Source: Callaeas wilsoni
Taxonomy: Eukaryota; Chordata; Aves; Passeriformes; Callaeidae
Length of the DNA stretch: 64,000 nt
Reading direction: 5' to 3'
Assembly: GCA_013398955.1 (NCBI GenBank)
Contig: VWPU01011695.1
Span: forward strand, 1 to 64,000
Numbering within the stretch: the first letter of the stretch is position 1; each line of letters begins with the position of its first letter. Shown here piece after piece: positions 58,801-64,000 of this stretch. A program made the translations under genes and the position numbers. Under the pieces are notes generated by a model, which ran no database searches, was not told where the DNA came from, and saw only the letters and a list, made by a program, of their open reading frames with translations.

Positions 58801-61800
58801 TTTATTCTGGTTCCTTGCACAGGATGCCCTCTGATGTTCACCACCACCCATATTTAATCCTCTGCTGGTTTAGTAAGGGTAGATTTGTAGAGGAGGTATT
58901 AAGAATGAGAAGGAGATCCTTAAAATGTTTAGTAAACTCTAGCAGTTGTATGCTTAAGCACTGGTTTTGCTTCAAGCAGCCAGCCTTCTGGGGCACTCTT
59001 CGTTATACAGTCCCAGATAGAGATGTCCGTGGAGATTATAGTTTAAAAATAATGTGCAGAAATGTTGGCTCTGGGCTCGTCAGACTGTCCCTCACACACA
59101 GGCAACTTTGCTGTCACACAGAGGAGAGGAATAACACTTCTTCCAGTGGGGCATGTGTCATGAAAAGACTGTTGATGCAGAAGGAGGTAAGGGAAGAGTT
59201 TTGATAATTGTTTTTTCTTCTGCAGTTACACATCTTGTATTTAATAGTCATGTAAGGGTGCTGTGCTAGTCCGACAGACTCAGAAAGTCCGGTAGGGTAT
59301 TTACTGCCTGAACAGGAAAGGTATGCACAAAGAGGATTTGTTTGGTTTATGTTAAGCTTGTGTATACTTTCCATAAAGAGGAACACTTTTCTTTTTCCTT
59401 TTCGTTTCTTTCTCTTTTTTCCCCCCTTGTGCTTTTTATCCCTTTTCCCATGTGTTAAAAGAGCAGAATTAGCCCTTTACAAGGTTGTAACAATGACCCT
59501 GTGGTTCAAGTCATGCAGTTACCTCCGGTATGGGAAGGTGTTTGGGCTGATAGGGAAGCATCTGTGGCCTGAGGTAGCTGAAAGGGATTGTGAATGCTGT
59601 AATTCTGTTAATACTTAAGCAGGAGATAGAACATTGCAAATCGCTGTTTCTGCCACATTTTTAAAGAATTTATGTTGAACCAAAACCCTAAGTTGAAACC
59701 AGCTGGTAAAGTCTGGGATGGCCTCTCCCAGAAAAATAGCGTAGACTGTGCCCCATGTTCAGTGCCTCATCATGTGGTGTGAAGGTTCACAGAGGAGGGC
59801 AGTTTCAGATTAAAGAAGTCTCCCAAAGTGAAGGCCCTGGCAGACAGCATGGTGCCACCTACATACTTTGACTGGTTGAGGTCTTGCCTGCACACCTCAT
59901 CTGCCTCTACAGGTGGCCTCTTGGCATGGACAGAGCAGTCTTGTGGCCATTCAGCACTAACATTCCCTAGGACCTGCCACTCTGAGAGACAAGTTTGGCT
60001 GCAGGCCTGAGGATCCTCAGATCTGCAGAAAAAAACCAGGAGTTGCCTGCTTACATTAACATTTCATACACACAGATTTAGCTGTGAAACCCAGAATCCT
60101 TACATATAATGTGCATTTGTGCTGCAAATTTGGAAGATTAGGGTCTGAAGCAGGTAAATCACTTTGTAAGAGTCCTTTTTTTCTCAGATACTGAGGCCAG
60201 CACTCTGTGTTTTGTAATCTTGTCCTTGATGTCTCTTGAAGATAATATTTGCTGATCGTTCAGCAGATCTCTGATACTAATACAGATTCTTTATGAGAGA
60301 AAAGCATTTCAATCTTTGTAGACTTTGTAGATTTCAGTATGGCATGATGTAAGGGACCCGGGGCACTGCTTATAGTCATGCAGAAGAGTTTGTTAAAAAT
60401 TCAGATATGTCAAGAATCTTTGCACTTCAGGAAGTTAAAAAGAGTCATTCTGAAGTTTAAAGGAATCTTTTTTGGACCTCTTCAAGTTAGATTTCTTCAT
60501 TTTTATTTATTTCTTGATTGTTCAGCTGTTTCAAGTTTCTGTTAGAATTTTTTTGTTTCAACCAAGAACATTACAATTTTTATTTATTTATTTTTTAAAA
60601 ATAAACTCCAGGTTCTTTTGGGTGGGACTGATGCTTTGAGGGGGAAAAAGCCCCAAAAAACAAAAAATAGGAAAAACCCTAACTCATTTTAAGTTGATGG
60701 CAATGGTGAGTCTGAATTCCTGAGGAGAAAAAAGGTTGTTGGTTTATCTGAGGCCATATATAGCAGAAAAGGATTTAGCTGCCTTTGCTACTAAGCTACA
60801 CTGCTACACTGAACGCACATCATTACCATTAGCCCATTAATTCCTGCAACACACCAATATATTTTCCAAAACTAGCTGGTATAAGAAACAAGTGATTTAA
60901 AAAAGAAAAAAAATTACATAGTGCAACTCTTTCAGGGCTCAGTGAAAACTGAGCATTTGCAAGTCAAATGGACAATGCCCATGAGTCTGTATGAAACAAG
61001 GGTCTTGAGCTCCATCTCCTGCACACCTGGGTAGTGCTCCAGTTACAGCTCTGTCCTCCAGTGACCTCCCAGGCGTGTGGGGCTTTAGAAGTCTGGTGTC
61101 AGGGAGAGTACAGAAGATACATATCTTGTGACCTTCAGCTCCTTTAGTGACCACAGGTGAGGCAAGGTTACCTAAACTTCATCTTCAATCAATAATCAGC
61201 TACAGAAATCGTATTTTAAATCTGTTTGCACTTTATTTAAATAGAGTATTTTATTTCTCCATGGGACACATAACCTCTTCATAGTGTAAAATTCTGGGAT
61301 GATCCAAGGGAATGAAATAGCTAACATTGTAAAATCTGTAACTGTCTATTAAAATATCTCCCCCTCTACTGTGCAGACAGTAGGGGAAGTGTTATGTGAA
61401 TTCACACAGTATTTCCTGTCACTTTAGGCTCACCAAAGCCACTCTTAGCTTAGGACAGGGATGTTGAGTGCCTTTTTTTTTTACTGGTGAGAATCTCATT
61501 CACATTCTGTTTTCACAGATCCATTCAACAGGTGACAAAGACTTTCTTACCTACCAATTTTAAAAATGTAGAAGCTTGACTTGCCTCATTTAATGTGGGC
61601 CAGGCAGGTTTTGGAGCATCTGGTAAAGTGAGCTACCACTGCCTTCAAGGGTTCTCTTGTCAAAAATGTCACTTTCATTTTCATCATTGCTAATAAAGAA
61701 TGGCTGTGCCTTCCCTTTGCTGATGCCCTAGAAGTAGTAAGAAAGCAAGTTAATATATTATGTGATTCCTCAGGTGAGTAAAATTTGCTTGATCTATGTC

Positions 61801-62390
61801 ATTGCTAGCATCATTTGTGACACTGAATTCAAACCATTTTATGCCAAAGACCAGAGTTCCTTTGCAGGAGATATCTGGTCAGCATAGCTCATGTTTTTAG
61901 CTTAAACTATCAAGCCTCCAGGAAACTTAATCCGGGGTACTCAAATGTCACTAGCCCACAGGCAGCAGTAATGAACAGGTACTGTGCTGTAGAAAACATG
62001 CTGCCTAATTTCTCCGGCACCCTTTTAAATTTGGGTGGAGGTTTTTTTGTTTGTTTGTGGTTTTTTTACACTCCTTGTATCCAGTTGTTTTCCATGTGGC
62101 TGGTACTTTTTATACAAGCTGTGCACCCCTACCCTGACCTTCATCTTCTTGAACAGCTTACCAAAGGTGGCCTAAGCACTTCAGTTAACATTTCAGCCTC
62201 TCCTGTGGAAAGAATATAGTCAAGCCTTTTTTTGTTTCCTGATAGGTAAAAATTACTGCTAATTACCGCTTAGAGCTTGTCTTTCACAGCAGCCCTTAAT
62301 GTAATTGCTGTTTCTTAGTACTAAGCTAGCTGCATGCTGTGTTGTTTGGTTGTGGCTCTTTCCACGAGCCCACTTCCAGCATACCCTCTC

Positions 62391-62560
62391 CCACCAAAAA
62401 AAAACCCAACGAAAAAATACAAACAAATAAAACAAAACATTTTTAAAAAAAAACTCCCAAAAAACCAAACAAGAAAACCCCCCGAAAAAAACCAGACTAG
62501 AAAAACCCCAAACAAACAAGAAAACCCCCCAAACAAACCTAACCACAAAAAACCTACAAC
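62391..62560. repeat. A/C-rich low-complexity tract
   Basis: About 170 bases composed almost entirely of A and C (AAAACCCAAC, AAACAAATAAAAC, AAACCCCCCGAAAAAAACC and similar). On the minus strand it gives a phenylalanine/valine/tryptophan/glycine-rich frame that is a pure composition artefact. It resembles the tract at 7446-7542 but is longer. No retroposon body is recognisable next to it. Confidence 0.9.
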
Positions 62561-64000
62561 AGCAAACTCCTGCTTATGCTACCTGAAAACAGATCTTTAG
62601 GTCTGTTGCCAACACGGTGCTTTTGAAAGTATCTCTAAGGGAGTGGCACCTTTACAGGTTAAGTGAAGTCATGCTCTTTCTAAGTAGCCTGAACTGGCAT
62701 TTTCCTTGTAAAAGAGACTCTTTGTGTGAATGGACTGAGGGTATGGGCTTCTTTTGTTTTTTAAACCAGCTCTCCCTTAGCCTGTGACATCACAGTACTG
62801 TAACGAGCTGAGGAAGGAATTTGACTTAACGAGGCAAAAAAAGCTAAGGCCTCTATGGAAAACAACATTTTGGGGGTTTGCTTCAGAGTTTACAGAAACA
62901 GAGAGAAAGGGTAAGCTAAAGTTTCTGACCTGCTGCACACTGTCTATCACATCTAGTCTTTATCTTTCTATATTAGAAGGAGTATTTAAAATACCATTTT
63001 TCCAGATATTTGTGGAATTCTTTGCACTTCAGCTAGTTTGTTCATTGTGAGCAGTAGTGAAATTTACAACTTTCTACTATATGTAATACAGGAGGATATT
63101 GAATCTAAGGAGAAAATATACTTTTATATATCCTGTGCGTGTGATAACTAGAAGAACCACCCAGCCCATGCTGTGCCTATATTCTTCAGCACATGCAAAG
63201 TCTTCTTGCTGAGTTTTTAGTTGTTCTGAAGGGGTATGTTTCCCACTAGTTGAGTGTGTTATCCTTCTTGACGCTGGAAGCAAATTTCAGTTCATAAAGA
63301 GGCTTTCAGGGTGTCTGTTCAGCTTTATGTTTCAGTTGTTTAACACTGGAGGAAATTAAGCATATGAGCAGTCACATTTAGCAGCAACAGCATTCCTGGA
63401 TTTTATGGCATTTGATGTGTGCTGTGGCACTCAGTTGATACATCTGTGCATGCACCGCGATAGCACATTCTTTAACTCCTGAGAAATGAGGAAGGGAATT
63501 TTGGGGGAAAGTATCTGGAAGCCAGGATGACTTGCTCTCTCCTACTAGCCTGTGCTTTGGCTTTTACGTACACAGACTCCATAGCTGAAGTCTCATGCAA
63601 TCAGTTCAAATACTGAAAACCAAGCTATTGCTTGTGTGATGTGCTAGTAAACAGTACTCTTGTGAGAAGGTCTGGTCTTTCCCCCTCTCTAAAGCAATTT
63701 GATCTGGAATGTGTCAAACTTGTGTTTCTACAGAAACCCAAGGTGCTGCTTGCTGTTTAATGCTGAGCCTTTTTATGACTGTTTAAAATAGCTCCAAGCA
63801 AGCATTTCCTATCAAATAGCAAATTATCTGAGAAATACAACAACTCTTAATATAACAGTTTGGTTTGCTTTAGTGATCTTGCCGACATTGAATGAATTAA
63901 CCACTGTTTATTTCAATTTTCTGTAATTAGGTAAAAAAGAAGCCACAACTGAGGGACTGGGCAATCTGAAGGAATTTTAAAGCAGAGCAGTTTGAGCTGG
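62561..64000. other. Non-coding stretch to window end
   Basis: Ordinary AT-rich DNA. Frames do not exceed 88 codons, and no gene, RNA or repeat is recognisable. Confidence 0.55.

Larger units (their letters stand above)
52693..62390. other. Non-coding stretch, no gene seen
   Basis: About 9.7 kb of intronic or intergenic character. It includes an A-rich tract at 53957-53993, a small tandem duplication of AGCTATCCTATTAA at 55823-55858, and a possible conserved element near 58270-58500. The longest frame (136 codons, 58794-59204) and the cysteine-rich minus-strand frame at 53446-53697 match nothing I recognise. Confidence 0.5.

Noticed and set aside
58794..59204. 136-codon plus-strand frame
   Set aside because: No family resemblance, no splice or promoter support, and within the length expected by chance over 64 kb.
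62259..62548. Minus-strand F/V/W/G-rich frames resembling membrane proteins
   Set aside because: They are the direct translation of the A/C-rich tract and shift composition exactly at its edges.
1..64000. CRISPR arrays, operons, phage or plasmid functions
   Set aside because: No regularly spaced direct repeats, no ribosome-binding-site-led gene chains, and the repeat content is clearly vertebrate.

Overview
The window looks like nuclear DNA from a bird. Five things point that way: fragments of CR1-type LINEs (including one with a recognisable reverse-transcriptase motif), a solo LTR of the avian ERVL-like type, low overall repeat density, a sharp CpG island in a CpG-poor, AT-rich background, and vertebrate-style microsatellites. 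No prokaryotic features are present. The LTR and CR1 assignments rest on remembered family features, not on a search.

I found no protein-coding gene that I can support. Outside the CpG island the open frames are short, unrelated to any family I recognise, and typical of chance in non-coding DNA. The longer overlapping frames at 2.15-3.37 kb come from GC-rich composition, which removes stop codons.

Layout: (1) 1-2110 holds a truncated CCTT microsatellite, ordinary sequence, then a decayed plus-strand CR1-like LINE ending in an A17 run. (2) 2184-3340 is a strong CpG island with GC boxes, a G-quadruplex-prone tract and TCTG/CCTG repeats. It is almost certainly a promoter and probably carries the 5' exon of a gene or of a divergent pair, but the direction is unclear. 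The best splice-donor consensus inside it (CAG|GTAGGG) is on the minus strand at 3278/3277. A plus-strand donor (GAG|GTGAGT) lies just outside at 3619/3620. (3) 3.35-64 kb is about 60 kb of intronic or intergenic DNA. It contains sparse CR1 tails, a 595-bp solo LTR at 14934-15528 with an imperfect 5-bp target duplication, two MIR-like ancient SINE remnants, a pure (AGAT)17 tract, A/C-rich low-complexity blocks, and several stretches that look like conserved regulatory DNA.

The structures most worth a second look are: a perfect 25-bp inverted repeat with a 2-nt spacer followed at once by a second perfect hairpin (38987-39063); a three-copy tandem repeat built on an ATACC-NN-GGTAT palindrome (40406-40472); two perfect p53-family half-sites 3 nt apart (23452-23474); a splice-flanked candidate non-coding exon (32638-32755); and an isolated CpG-dense patch with coding-like signals on both strands (36111-36260). 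None of these amounts to a demonstrated new system.
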